Source: Pseudoflavonifractor gallinarum | GTDB taxonomy: Bacteria; Bacillota; Clostridia; Oscillospirales; Oscillospiraceae | Length of the DNA: 64,000 nt | NCBI RefSeq assembly: GCF_014982855.1 | Contig: NZ_JADCKF010000001.1 | Span: 124,001 to 188,000 of the forward strand | Direction: 5' to 3' | In this document: positions 14,695 through 24,000 of the stretch, one piece after another | Numbering within the stretch: the stretch's first letter is position 1 | How the letters are laid out: every line of letters starts with the position of its first letter | Program-made: the position numbers and the translations under genes | The notes under the pieces: generated by a model | Told to the model about the DNA's origin: nothing | The model's database searches: none | Seen by the model: only the letters and a program-made list of their open reading frames with translations

Positions 14695-17292
14695 ATGCCA
14701 GCAGACACCACCCCCATGATGCGCCAGTACATCGCCATGAAGGAGGACCACCCGGACTGTATCCTCTTTTTCCGTCTGGGGGACTTCTATGAGATGTTCA
14801 ATGAGGACGCCAAGCTGGTGTCGAAGGAGCTGGAGCTGACTCTCACCAGCCGGGACCGGAGCAAGCCGGAGGGAGAGCGCACCCCCATGTGCGGCGTGCC
14901 CTACCACAGCGCGGACGCCTACATCGCCCGGCTCATTGCCAAGGGGTACAAGGTGGCCATCTGTGAGCAGATGGAGGACCCGGCCACCGCCAAGGGGCTG
15001 GTGGACCGGGACATCATCCGCATCATCACCCCAGGCACGGTCATCGCCTCCTCCATGCTGGACGAGGGGCGCAACAACTTCATCTGTTCCATCTATTTGG
15101 ACGAGCGGGGGGCCGGGCTGTGCTTCTGTGACATCTCCACCGGAGAGATCTCAGTGACCTCCTTCCACGGCGGGGATGCCCTGGAGCACCTTCAGAACGA
15201 GCTGGGCCGCTTCTCCCCCCGGGAGGCCCTCCTCTCCGAGGGGGCCAGCCGGAACGAGGCCCTGGGGGCCTTCCTGCGGGACAAGCTGGAGTGCCGCTGT
15301 GAGAACGGCGGGGAGGAGCGCTACCGCCCCGAAACGGCGGGGGCCGCCGTGAAAAAGCAGTTCCAGAGCGGGGTGAGCGCCCTGCCTGAGGGGGACAGCC
15401 ACGCGGTCCAGGCGGTGGGAGGATTGCTCTCCTACCTCTATGAGACCCAGAAGACCGACCTCTCCCACCTCTCCACCCTCACCTACTTCACCTCCGGGCA
15501 GTTCATGGAGCTGGATCTCACCGCCCGGCGGAACCTGGAGCTCACCGAGACCCTGCGCGCCAAGGAGAAGAAGGGCTCCCTTCTCTGGGTGCTGGACAAG
15601 ACCCGCACCGCCATGGGCCGCCGCCTCATCCGCACGTGGATGGAGCGGCCCCTCCTCTCTCCCGCCGCCATCCACCGCCGCCTGGGCGCGGTGGAGGCCC
15701 TGGTGAACGACCCCATCGCCCGGGAGGAGATCATCCTCTGCCTGCGGGAGATCACCGATCTGGAGCGGCTCATCGGGCGCATCGTCTACGGCACCGCCGG
15801 CGGGCGGGATCTGGTGGCCCTCTCAGGCGGCCTGGGCAGGCTCCCCCATCTGCGGGATCTGCTGGAGGGGCTGTCCTCTCCCCTGCTCCAGTCCCTGCGG
15901 GAGGAGCTGGACGACCTCTCCGACCTGCGGGAGCTCATCGGCCGGGGCATCCAGGACGATCCCCCCTTCTCGGTCCGGGAGGGCGGCTTCATCCGGGACG
16001 GCTACGACCCGGAGGTGGACCGCCTGCGGGACATCCTGGTCCACGGCAAGGACATGGTGGCCGCTGTGGAGGCCCGGGAGAAGGAGCGCACCGGCATCAA
16101 GAGCCTGAAGGTGGGCTACAACAAGGTGTTCGGCTACTATATCGAGGTCTCCAAGTCCTACTACGATCAGGTGCCCGAGACCTATATCCGCAAGCAGACC
16201 CTGGTCAACTGCGAGCGGTACATCACCCAGGAGCTCAAGGATCTGGAGCACTCCATCCTCACGGCCCAGGACCGGATCACCGCCCTGGAGTACGAGCTCT
16301 TCTGTGCCATCCGGGAGGAGACCGCCCGGCGGGTGGGAGACATCCAGCGTTCGGCCGCCGCCGTGGCCCAGGTGGATGTGCTCACCTCCTTTGCGGCCGT
16401 GGCCGCCGACCGGGGCTATTGCCGGCCGGAGGTGGACCTCTCCGACGTGATTGAAATTACCGAGGGACGCCATCCGGTGGTGGAGCAGATGCTCAAGGGG
16501 GGACTCTTCGTCCCCAACGATACCCGGATGGACGCCGGCGAGAACACGGTGGCCATCCTGACCGGCCCCAACATGGCGGGCAAATCCACCTATATGCGGC
16601 AGGTGGCACTCATTGTGCTCATGGCCCAGATGGGCTCCTTCGTACCCGCCCGGTACGCCCGCATCGGCATCGTGGACCGGGTCTTTACCCGCATCGGGGC
16701 CAGCGACGATCTGAGCGCGGGCCAGTCCACCTTCATGGTGGAGATGAGCGAGGTGGCCGAGCTCCTGAAAAACGCCACCAGCAAGAGCCTTCTCATCCTG
16801 GACGAGATTGGCCGGGGCACCAGCACCTATGACGGCATGTCCATCGCCCGGGCGGTGCTGGAGTACTGCGCCGACCGCAAGCGGCTGGGGGCCAAGACCC
16901 TCTTTGCCACCCACTACCACGAGATCACGGTGCTGGAGGGGCAGATCCCCGGGGTGAAGAACTATAACATCGCCGCCAAAAAGAAGAAGGACGATATCCT
17001 CTTCCTGCGCAAGATCGTCCGGGGCGGCGCTGACCAGAGCTATGGCATCGAGGTGGCCAAGCTGGCGGGTGTCCCCGACCGGGTCATCCGCCGGGCCCGG
17101 GAGATCCTCAGCGAGCTGGAACAGGGCGGCGTGTCTGCCCCTGCTGCACCGGCTCCGTCCGGGGAGAGCCAGATGAGCCTCCTGGACCTGGGGGCCGGGG
17201 AGGTGGCCGAGCGGCTGCGCCGGGTGGATGTAAACACCCTCACCCCCATCGAGGCCATGAATCTGATCTACGAACTCAAGCAGAAACTCTGA
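14695..17292 (+). CDS. mutS: DNA mismatch repair protein MutS
   Basis: An 865-residue mismatch sensor. The ATG at 14695 is 8 nt after AAGGAG; upstream in-frame codons run through the repeat and are rejected. The mismatch-binding domain has the F-x-E motif (LGDFYEMF) near residue 29; connector, lever and clamp domains follow; the ATPase holds Walker A GPNMAGKST (about 623-631), Walker B LLILDEIGRGTST near 699-711, and the ATHYHEIT motif. A Pro/Ala linker near 815-825 and a short C-terminal helix (LTPIEAMNLIYELKQKL) complete the family-standard length. It begins a run mutS-CPBP-mutL. Confidence 0.96.
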   Translation: MPADTTPMMRQYIAMKEDHPDCILFFRLGDFYEMFNEDAKLVSKELELTLTSRDRSKPEGERTPMCGVPYHSADAYIARLIAKGYKVAICEQMEDPATAKGLVDRDIIRIITPGTVIASSMLDEGRNNFICSIYLDERGAGLCFCDISTGEISVTSFHGGDALEHLQNELGRFSPREALLSEGASRNEALGAFLRDKLECRCENGGEERYRPETAGAAVKKQFQSGVSALPEGDSHAVQAVGGLLSYLYETQKTDLSHLSTLTYFTSGQFMELDLTARRNLELTETLRAKEKKGSLLWVLDKTRTAMGRRLIRTWMERPLLSPAAIHRRLGAVEALVNDPIAREEIILCLREITDLERLIGRIVYGTAGGRDLVALSGGLGRLPHLRDLLEGLSSPLLQSLREELDDLSDLRELIGRGIQDDPPFSVREGGFIRDGYDPEVDRLRDILVHGKDMVAAVEAREKERTGIKSLKVGYNKVFGYYIEVSKSYYDQVPETYIRKQTLVNCERYITQELKDLEHSILTAQDRITALEYELFCAIREETARRVGDIQRSAAAVAQVDVLTSFAAVAADRGYCRPEVDLSDVIEITEGRHPVVEQMLKGGLFVPNDTRMDAGENTVAILTGPNMAGKSTYMRQVALIVLMAQMGSFVPARYARIGIVDRVFTRIGASDDLSAGQSTFMVEMSEVAELLKNATSKSLLILDEIGRGTSTYDGMSIARAVLEYCADRKRLGAKTLFATHYHEITVLEGQIPGVKNYNIAAKKKKDDILFLRKIVRGGADQSYGIEVAKLAGVPDRVIRRAREILSELEQGGVSAPAAPAPSGESQMSLLDLGAGEVAERLRRVDVNTLTPIEAMNLIYELKQKL

Positions 17293-17330
17293 CCGCCGGA
17301 GGGCGGTCCCGGCAAAAGGAGGGATGACAG

Positions 17331-18029
17331 ATGAATCCAATCCCCATCTGGCAGGAGAAGCTCAGCCCGGGGGAATGGCTCCGGGGCGGGGCGCTGTCGG
17401 TCCTCTATGTGGCCCTCTTCCCCTTCCTCATGGCCTGGGTGCAGCGCAATGCCTGGGAGGAGCTCCCGGTGGCCGAGTCCAACGTGGTCTACTATCTCAT
17501 TTCTGTGCTGCTGGGCTTTGTACTCTTTTCCGGCCTGTGGAAGCGAAACCTGGACCGTCTGTTCTCCTGTCCGGGCAAGAATCTGAAGTCCATAGCCGCC
17601 GCTCTGGTGGCCTGGATCGCGCTGGATGTTCTGGTCCGGCAGATCCCCCTGCCCGTGCGCAACCCAAACGAGAGCGGCTATGCCCTGGAGTATCTCCTCT
17701 CCCCCGGCGCCACCGGAATGATCGTGGTGGTCCTCATGCCCATCGTGGAGGAGCTGCTCTTCCGGGGACTGCTCTTCGGGGGCGTCCGGCGGTACAGCCG
17801 GGGAGCGGCCTACCTGCTCTCGATGGGGCTCTTCGCCCTGTACTGCGTGTGGCAGTTTGTGTTCTCCTACGGAAGGATGGACCTGCGCTATCTGCTCCTG
17901 GCGGTGCAGTACCTGCCGGCGGGAGTCCTTCTGGCCTGGTGCTATGAGCGGGGCGGCTCCCTGTGGAGCGCGGTGCTGCTGCACATGGCCATCAACGGAC
18001 TGACCCTGCTGCGCATCGTGGCGGGCTGA
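17331..18029 (+). CDS. CPBP-family intramembrane protease (Rce1/Abi type)
   Basis: A 232-residue membrane protein with about six transmembrane helices. The CPBP active-site motif EELLFRGLLFG is present (Glu140, Glu141, Arg145 region) and the second conserved His motif is LLHMAIN near the C-terminus; the middle motif is less clear. Family members are glutamic intramembrane proteases that process prenylated or bacteriocin-related peptides, or act as immunity factors; the target here is unknown. AGGAGG lies 9 nt before ATG. It sits between mutS (38 nt) and mutL (46 nt), an unusual place for this family. Confidence 0.85.
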   Translation: MNPIPIWQEKLSPGEWLRGGALSVLYVALFPFLMAWVQRNAWEELPVAESNVVYYLISVLLGFVLFSGLWKRNLDRLFSCPGKNLKSIAAALVAWIALDVLVRQIPLPVRNPNESGYALEYLLSPGATGMIVVVLMPIVEELLFRGLLFGGVRRYSRGAAYLLSMGLFALYCVWQFVFSYGRMDLRYLLLAVQYLPAGVLLAWCYERGGSLWSAVLLHMAINGLTLLRIVAG

Positions 18030-18075
18030 GCACCTGTCCGCCTTATCTCTCATTCAGAAAGTCTGGTGAATCCCT

Positions 18076-20100
18076 ATGCCTCATATCCAACCTCTGGACC
18101 CCCATGTGGCCGACCTCATCGCCGCCGGCGAGGTGGTGGAGCGGCCGGCCTCGGTGGTCAAGGAACTGGTGGAAAACGCCATCGACGCCGGGGCCACTGC
18201 CGTCACGGTGGAGATCCAGCACGGCGGCATGACCCTCATCCGGGTTACGGACAACGGCTGCGGCATCGCCGCGGAGGAGGCCGAGACCGCTTTCCTGCGC
18301 CATGCCACCAGCAAGATCCGGAGTGAATACGACCTGGAGGCCATCGGCACCCTGGGTTTCCGGGGGGAGGCTCTGGCCGCCATTGCGGCGGTCTCCCGGG
18401 TGGATCTGCTCACCCGGACGGCGGATGAGAGCGTAGGGGTTTCCGTAGAGCTGGAGGGGGGCGTGGTGGTCTCCCGGGAGGAGGCCGGCTGTCCCCAGGG
18501 CACCACGATGGTGGTGCGGGACCTCTTCTACAACACCCCCGCCCGGCTGAAGTTTATGAAAAAGGACTCGGCGGAGGGGGCGGCCGTCTTTGCCGCCGTG
18601 CAGCGGCAGGCCCTCTCCCACCCGGAGGTGAGCATCCGCTTCCTGCGGGACGGCCGGCAGGAGCTCCTCACCCCCGGCGACGGGCAGCTCAAGAGCGCGG
18701 TCTATGCCGTCCTGGGACGGGAGATGGCCCTGGGCCTGCGGAGCGTCACCGGCTCTGGGGAGGAGATGATGGTGAACGGCTTCACCTCCCTCCCCACCTG
18801 CTGCCGGGGCACCCGGGGATACCAGCACTTCTTTGTCAACGGACGCTATGTGAAGTCCCGCACCATGATGGCCGCCCTGGAGGAGGCCTATGCCAACCAG
18901 AAGATGGTGGGCAAGTTCCCGGGGTGTGTCCTCCACCTGACCACCAAGCTGAACGCGGTGGACGTGAACGTCCATCCCACCAAGCAGGAGGTCAAGTTCG
19001 GCAGCGAGCGCAAGGTCTTTGACGCGGTGTACTACGCCGTGCGGGCCGCCCTGGAGCAGGATCAGACCCGCCCCACCGCCGTGCTGGAGCGGCCCCGGGC
19101 CCACGACAGCGTCACCCCCAACCAGACCAGGTTCCAGACCATGACGGCCCAGCAGTATCGCGCCCTGACGAGCCAGGGCGCGGCGGAGGGTGCTCCGGAG
19201 CGCCGGCACCCGGTCCGGCCGGGCCTCTCGGCCCTGGAGCGGATCCGCACCGCCCCTCTGCCGGGGGAGCGTCTGCCCCTGCACGATTACACGGCGCCCC
19301 GCACCCCGGCCGCACCGGCCCCGGTCAGCACCCCGGCGAAACCGGCATCCGCCCCCGTGGCCCGGACAGAACCGGAGGCGCACACCGCCCCCGCGGTCCC
19401 GGAGCGGGAGGAATCCGCCCCTATGAATGAGCGGCCGGTTTCTCCGACTCCGACCCATCCGGAGCCGGAGGCCAAAGCCGAAACTGCGCCCGCCGCGCCG
19501 GAGGTCCTTCCCCCTGTGGCGGAGGAGCCCGAGCCGGAGCCCTGGCGGCTGGCCGGGGAGATCTTCCACACCTATATCATCGTGGAACAGGGGGAGCGGG
19601 TGCTGCTCATCGACAAACACGCCGCCCATGAGCGGATGCACTTTGACCGGCTCAAGGCGGCGGGCTATACGCCCATGTGCCAGATGCTGCTGACGCCGGT
19701 GGTCTTTACGCCCCCTGCCGAGGAGGGCGCGGTGCTGCTCCAGAACCAGCAGCTCCTAGCCGACTTCGGCTTTGAGGTGGAGGATTTCGGCGGCGGCGGA
19801 CTCATCGTGCGCCAGTGTCCCGACTATGTGGACGCCGGAGACATTGAATCCACCCTCTCCGAGCTGGCGGGCAGGCTGCTTTCCACCGGACGGGCCGACC
19901 CGGCCGCCGCCCGGGACGGTGTGATGCACACCATGGCCTGCAAGGCCGCCATCAAGGGCGGGCAGAAGAACGATCCCCACGAGCTGGAGCGGGTGGCCAA
20001 AGCCGTCCTGAGCGGAGCGGTGAAATACTGCCCCCACGGGCGCCCGGTGGCCATTGAGCTCACCCGGGGCCAACTGGAAAAACAGTTTAAGCGGGCCTGA
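18076..20100 (+). CDS. mutL: DNA mismatch repair protein MutL (endonuclease type)
   Basis: A 674-residue partner of MutS. GHKL ATPase motifs are complete: ELVENAIDAGA (30-40), DNGCGI near 60, TLGFRGEAL near 91-99 and the GTTMVVRDLFYNTPAR loop. A Pro/Ala/Glu-rich linker of about 150 residues (roughly 345-490) joins the C-terminal dimerisation domain. That domain has DKHAAHERMHFD (513-524), the metal-binding motif of nicking MutL proteins, with Asp where the last Glu is usual, and CPHGRP near 651-656. It should nick the new strand, as expected in a bacterium without Dam/MutH. A weak GGTGAAT site precedes ATG. Confidence 0.95.
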   Translation: MPHIQPLDPHVADLIAAGEVVERPASVVKELVENAIDAGATAVTVEIQHGGMTLIRVTDNGCGIAAEEAETAFLRHATSKIRSEYDLEAIGTLGFRGEALAAIAAVSRVDLLTRTADESVGVSVELEGGVVVSREEAGCPQGTTMVVRDLFYNTPARLKFMKKDSAEGAAVFAAVQRQALSHPEVSIRFLRDGRQELLTPGDGQLKSAVYAVLGREMALGLRSVTGSGEEMMVNGFTSLPTCCRGTRGYQHFFVNGRYVKSRTMMAALEEAYANQKMVGKFPGCVLHLTTKLNAVDVNVHPTKQEVKFGSERKVFDAVYYAVRAALEQDQTRPTAVLERPRAHDSVTPNQTRFQTMTAQQYRALTSQGAAEGAPERRHPVRPGLSALERIRTAPLPGERLPLHDYTAPRTPAAPAPVSTPAKPASAPVARTEPEAHTAPAVPEREESAPMNERPVSPTPTHPEPEAKAETAPAAPEVLPPVAEEPEPEPWRLAGEIFHTYIIVEQGERVLLIDKHAAHERMHFDRLKAAGYTPMCQMLLTPVVFTPPAEEGAVLLQNQQLLADFGFEVEDFGGGGLIVRQCPDYVDAGDIESTLSELAGRLLSTGRADPAAARDGVMHTMACKAAIKGGQKNDPHELERVAKAVLSGAVKYCPHGRPVAIELTRGQLEKQFKRA

Positions 20101-20229
20101 GGGACCGGGAACAAAAAATCTCCCCCGGTCGACCGATTTCGCAGGCGAGACTTCCAATAATTGGGTATTATAGTGGCATTCCGACGGCCGTCTTAGGACA
20201 GGCCCTAGATAGAAAAGGAGTGCACTGTG

Positions 20230-20481
20230 ATGCAAAAGACCAACAATCTTCAGGAACTGTTTCTGCTCCGGGCCCGGAGCACCCGCGCCAATGTGACGGT
20301 ATTCCTCATGAATGGCTATCAGATCCGGGGACAGATTGCCGGGTTTGACGCCTTTGTGGTGGTGGTCCACAGCGAGGGCAAGCAGCAGATCATCTATAAA
20401 CACGCCATTTCCACCATTATCCCGGAACGTCCGGTGGATCTGCGCCCCACGCCCCTCTCCGCGGAGGAGCCGGAGGGGTAA
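20230..20481 (+). CDS. hfq: RNA chaperone Hfq
   Basis: An 83-residue Sm-like protein that forms hexamers and pairs small RNAs with mRNAs. Sm1 is VTVFLMNGYQIRGQIAGFDAF and Sm2 is IIYKHAISTIIP, with the conserved YKHA-IST box; NLQELFL near the start matches the alpha-helix that forms the proximal face. The C-terminal tail is short, as in Gram-positive Hfq. AAGGAG (20215-20220) is 9 nt before the ATG; a GTG at 20227 is also possible (84 residues). In Bacillus the gene follows miaA; here it follows mutL directly. Confidence 0.94.
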   Translation: MQKTNNLQELFLLRARSTRANVTVFLMNGYQIRGQIAGFDAFVVVVHSEGKQQIIYKHAISTIIPERPVDLRPTPLSAEEPEG

Positions 20482-20525
20482 GATCCTGAGCGGGCGGGCT
20501 TCCGGCGCGGGAAGAAAGGAACGAC

Positions 20526-21818
20526 ATGAAACAGGGACCCCTCCTCAACCGAATCCTGATGCTGGTGCTCTTTGCGGCCCTGCTCATCTACCTGGGCGTA
20601 TACGTCTGGGACAGCATGAATGACCCCTTTACCACCGCCACGGCCTATGCCTGCACGGTGGACGACGCCATAGAGGCCACCGGCTTCCTGGTGCGGGAGG
20701 AGCAGGTCATCCAGGGGAACGGAGCCGTGGTGGACCAGCTCTTCAACGAGGGAGAAAAGGTGGCACGGGGTCAGACCGTGGCGGTGCTCTACGGCAGCGC
20801 CGAGGCTGCCGAGCGGCGCAATACCCTGCTGGCCCTGGAAAATGAGCGGGATCAGCTCCAGTACGCCCTGACCCAGAGCGCCGACGCCGGGGACAACGCC
20901 CGGCTGAGCGGGGAGATCATCGATGCCATTACCACCCTGCGCTCCTCGGTGGCCTCCGAGGACTTTACCCGCCTGGAGGACCAGACGCTGGAGCTCAAGA
21001 GTCTGATCTACCAGCGGGCCGACGCCTTCGGTACGGAGGAAGAGGGGGGCACCACCGTAGCCGAGATGCAAAACCGCATCCAGGAGCTCAATGCCCAGAT
21101 CAGCGCCCTTCAGTCCCAGTCCAGTCAGGACACCACCCGCGTCACGGTCAGCCAGTCGGGGACCTTCTCCGGCATGGTGGACGGCTTTGAGACCCTCCTG
21201 ACCCCGGACGGACTGGAAAACCTGACTCCTGCAGATTTGGACAAGCTGAGCGCCCAGACACCCCAGCAGGACACCACTGCGGTGGGAAAGCTCATCACCA
21301 GCTCCACCTGGTATTTTGTCTGCGCCCTCTCGGAGGAGGAGGCCGCCAACCTGACCGAGGGAAAGGATATCACCGTCCGCTTTTCCCGGGACTGGTCGGG
21401 CTCGGTGGACATGGAGGTGGAGCGCCTCGGTCCGCCCCAGGGCGGACGAATGACCGTGATCCTCTCCACCGACCGCTTCCTGGCGGACACCACCCTGCTG
21501 CGCAAGCAGACGGTGGACCTGGTGTTCCGCAGCAAGAGCGGCATCCGGGTGCCCACCCAGGCCATCCGCACGGAGGAGCGCAGCGAGACCAATGAGGAGA
21601 CCGGAGAGACCACGGTGCGCCAGGTCACCGGCGTCTATGCCATCGTCGGCGTACAGGCCGAGTTCAAGGAAGTGACCGTGGTGGACCAGCGGGAGGGCTA
21701 CTGCGTGGTGACGCCGGTGACCACCGGCGTACCGGGGACCGATAAGAAGGCCCTGCGCTCCGGAGATGAGATCATTGTGACAGGAAAAGACCTGTTTGAC
21801 GGAAAAGTAGTGCGCTGA
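20526..21818 (+). CDS. HlyD-like membrane-anchored adaptor protein
   Basis: A 430-residue protein with one N-terminal anchor (LNRILMLVLFAALLIYLGVYVW, about 8-30). An outside domain follows: a barrel-sandwich/lipoyl half-motif (EATGFLVREEQVI, VVDQLFNEGEKVARGQTVAVLYG), a coiled-coil part (about 95-200), and a beta-barrel with a second half-motif near 330-350 and the C-terminal LRSGDEIIVTG. This is the periplasmic-adaptor layout (HlyD/MacA/YknX), but no ABC or RND partner is adjacent. It lies between hfq and ylmE-sepF-divIVA, so a role in envelope or division assembly is a possible alternative to transport. Confidence 0.7.
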   Translation: MKQGPLLNRILMLVLFAALLIYLGVYVWDSMNDPFTTATAYACTVDDAIEATGFLVREEQVIQGNGAVVDQLFNEGEKVARGQTVAVLYGSAEAAERRNTLLALENERDQLQYALTQSADAGDNARLSGEIIDAITTLRSSVASEDFTRLEDQTLELKSLIYQRADAFGTEEEGGTTVAEMQNRIQELNAQISALQSQSSQDTTRVTVSQSGTFSGMVDGFETLLTPDGLENLTPADLDKLSAQTPQQDTTAVGKLITSSTWYFVCALSEEEAANLTEGKDITVRFSRDWSGSVDMEVERLGPPQGGRMTVILSTDRFLADTTLLRKQTVDLVFRSKSGIRVPTQAIRTEERSETNEETGETTVRQVTGVYAIVGVQAEFKEVTVVDQREGYCVVTPVTTGVPGTDKKALRSGDEIIVTGKDLFDGKVVR

Positions 21819-21853
21819 TCCGTTCAAACCAGAGAGAAACAGAGGTGCTTGTG

Positions 21854-22564
21854 ATGTCATTGGCAGAAAAGATCCGGCAGGTAGAGGAGAACATTGCCGC
21901 CGCGGCCCGAGAGGTGGGGCGGGACCCGAGTGAGATCACCCTGGTGGCTGCCACCAAGGTCCAGACCTCCGAGACCATCCGGGAGGCCATCGCCGCCGGC
22001 GTGAAGGTGTGCGGAGAGAACCGGGTGCAGGAGATGACCGCCCACCTGGCTGACAACGCCTATGAGGGGGCCAAGCTCCACTTCATCGGCCATCTCCAGA
22101 CCAACAAGGTCAAGTTTGTGGTGGGCCGTGTGGACCTCATCGAGTCGGTGGGCTCCCAGCGCCTGCTGGAGGCCATCGAGCAGCAGGCCGCCAAGGTGGG
22201 CGTGGTGCAGGATATTTTGCTGGAGGTCAACGTGGGCGGCGAGGAGAGCAAGAGCGGCGTGAGTGTGGCAGAGCTGCCCGCGCTGGCCGCCCGGGCGGCC
22301 GAGCTGCCCCATGTGCGCCTGCGTGGGCTGATGGCCATTCCGCCTGTGGCACAGAATGAGGGGGAAAACCGCCCGTTTTTTGCCCAAATGCGCCAGCTTT
22401 TTGTTGACATAAAGGAAAAAATGGACGATAATAAATCTGTTATCGACTGCCTTTCCATGGGTATGAGCCGCGACTATGAGGACGCGGTGCGGGAAGGCGC
22501 CACGCTGGTCCGGGTGGGGACGGCCCTCTTCGGGCCCCGGCCGCCCATGGGACAGCCCGGGTAA
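21854..22564 (+). CDS. ylmE: YggS/YlmE-family PLP homeostasis protein
   Basis: A 236-residue PLP-binding TIM-barrel protein of the YggS/PROSC/YlmE family, which regulates vitamin B6 and amino-acid pools and has no racemase activity. The PLP lysine is Lys35 in LVAATKVQ; GENRVQE, HFIGHLQTNK, LLEVNVGGEESKSG, LRGLMAIPP and the phosphate-binding LSMGMSRDYEDAVREGATLVRVGTALFG follow. I start at ATG 21854, 8 nt after AGAGG; an upstream GTG overlaps that site. In Bacillus ylmE sits immediately before sepF, as here (83 nt). Confidence 0.92.
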   Translation: MSLAEKIRQVEENIAAAAREVGRDPSEITLVAATKVQTSETIREAIAAGVKVCGENRVQEMTAHLADNAYEGAKLHFIGHLQTNKVKFVVGRVDLIESVGSQRLLEAIEQQAAKVGVVQDILLEVNVGGEESKSGVSVAELPALAARAAELPHVRLRGLMAIPPVAQNEGENRPFFAQMRQLFVDIKEKMDDNKSVIDCLSMGMSRDYEDAVREGATLVRVGTALFGPRPPMGQPG

Positions 22565-22647
22565 ACCGGATGGAGGCACAGGCCTCCTGCCGGACCGGTC
22601 CGCGGTCCGGATAGCCCCAACGTATTGCCATGCAGGAGGGAACAAAC

Positions 22648-23121
22648 ATGGGATTTATCGATGATTTGAAGCGTCTGGCCCGTCCCTATGAGGATGAAGA
22701 GGACATGGACGGCTACGAGGACGACTTTGAAGATACCAGCCGGAACGACTTCAGCGAGCGCAAGTCCGCCCCCAAGAAGGAGAGCGCCTCGTTCAACCTG
22801 GAGCCCGAGCGGCGCAGCAACAAGGTGGTCAACATCCACACCACCACCCAGCTCCAGGTGGTGCTGGTCAAGCCCGACCGGTTTGAGAATGCCGCCGAGA
22901 TCGCCGACCACCTGCGGGAGAAGCGCACGGTGGTGCTCAATCTGGAGCAGACCAACAAGGAGATTGCCCGGCGCCTGCTGGACTTCCTCTCCGGCGTGGC
23001 CTACGCCAACGAGGGCAAGATCAAGAAGGTCGCCCTGTCCACCTACATCATCACCCCGTACAATGTGGATATTCTGGGCGATCTGATCGACGAGCTGGAA
23101 AACAACGGCCTCTACTTCTAA
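22648..23121 (+). CDS. sepF: Cell division protein SepF
   Basis: A 157-residue membrane-binding partner of FtsZ. The N-terminal amphipathic helix (MGFIDDLKRLA) that binds membrane is followed by an acidic flexible linker (about 13-60) and the SepF core (about 64-155: VVLVKPDRFENAAEIADHLREKRTVVLNLEQTNKEIARRLLDFLSG and ALSTYIITPYNVDILGD), which polymerises into rings. ATG 22648 is 7 nt after AGGAGGG. It lies between ylmE and divIVA; the ylmG and ylmH genes found between sepF and divIVA in Bacillus are absent. Confidence 0.95.
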   Translation: MGFIDDLKRLARPYEDEEDMDGYEDDFEDTSRNDFSERKSAPKKESASFNLEPERRSNKVVNIHTTTQLQVVLVKPDRFENAAEIADHLREKRTVVLNLEQTNKEIARRLLDFLSGVAYANEGKIKKVALSTYIITPYNVDILGDLIDELENNGLYF

Positions 23122-23193
23122 GCGGAGAGCAGGCCGCCGGGGGCAGCCCCGGAACATGTAGAGAAGCAATAAGAGAAATGGGGTATTGGAATT

Positions 23194-23958
23194 ATGATGA
23201 CGCCTCAGGAAGTCTCCGAGCACGCCTTTGCCAAGGCTTCGTTCGGAGGTTACAACATGGCCATGGTGGACGAGTTCCTGGACGTGCTCACCGAGGACTA
23301 TACCGCGCTCTATAAGGAAAACGCTGTGCTCAAGAGCAAGATGAAGGTCCTGGTGGAAAAGGTGGAGGAATACCGCTCCACCGAGGACGCCATGCGCAAG
23401 GCCTTGCTCACCGCCCAGCGGATGGCCGATGAGATGGTGGCCGAGGCCGAGGCCAAGAAGAACGAGCTGCTCCAGAATGTGGAGGCCGACGCCAAGGTCC
23501 GCCGCATCCAGCTCCAGCAGGAGCTGGCCAATGAGGAGGCCCGGCTGAGCGCCGCCCGCCAGGCCACCGCCGAGTATGTGGGCAAGCTCAAGGAGCTCTA
23601 CCAGCACGAGATGGACTACCTCAACGGACTGAGCAAGCTCACGGCCGCCGCACCCAAGGCCGACCCGGTGAGCGAGACCGCCCAGGCCATCGAGCACGCG
23701 GTGGAGGAGTCCGTCCGCGAGGAGGAGAAGATCACCATCGAGGTGCCTGTGGAGGACAAGCAGGACGGCGGCCTGTACGCCGAGCTCATGGAGCTGAACA
23801 TGAACCCCGCCGAGGGGGAGCGCCACAAGCGCCCCATCCGTCAGCCCATCGAGACCCCCGCGCCCGCCCCCAGCGAGAGCGAGGAGGACGACACCGCCCC
23901 CACCCGGCGCATCGACTTTTCCAATCTCCAGTTCGGCAAGGACTACGAAATCAAGTGA
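23194..23958 (+). CDS. divIVA: Cell-division/pole protein DivIVA
   Basis: A 254-residue coiled-coil protein that senses negative membrane curvature at poles and septa. Its start matches DivIVA (MTPQEVSEHAFAKASFGGYNMAMVDEFLDVL), the crossed-loop lipid-binding domain. A long coiled coil (about 30-150) follows, then an acidic, Pro-rich tail (about 160-254) ending in the short motif NLQFGKDYEIK. Only a weak GGGG stretch precedes the tandem ATG ATG start. Its stop is 7 nt before the -35 of the T-box promoter, so ileS is uncoupled from the division genes. Confidence 0.93.
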   Translation: MMTPQEVSEHAFAKASFGGYNMAMVDEFLDVLTEDYTALYKENAVLKSKMKVLVEKVEEYRSTEDAMRKALLTAQRMADEMVAEAEAKKNELLQNVEADAKVRRIQLQQELANEEARLSAARQATAEYVGKLKELYQHEMDYLNGLSKLTAAAPKADPVSETAQAIEHAVEESVREEEKITIEVPVEDKQDGGLYAELMELNMNPAEGERHKRPIRQPIETPAPAPSESEEDDTAPTRRIDFSNLQFGKDYEIK

Positions 23959-23965
23959 GCCCCTC

Positions 23966-23994
23966 TTGACAGAACCGGGAAAAGCGGATAAGAT
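23966..23994 (+). promoter_or_regulatory. Promoter of the ileS T-box transcript
   Basis: TTGACA (23966-23971), 17 nt, TAAGAT (23989-23994). The transcript would begin near 24001. Confidence 0.85.
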
Positions 23995-24000
23995 AGTAAC

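Noticed and set aside
20103-20130. Stem GACCGGG/CCCGGTC after mutL as a terminator
   Set aside because: The loop is long and no T-run follows.
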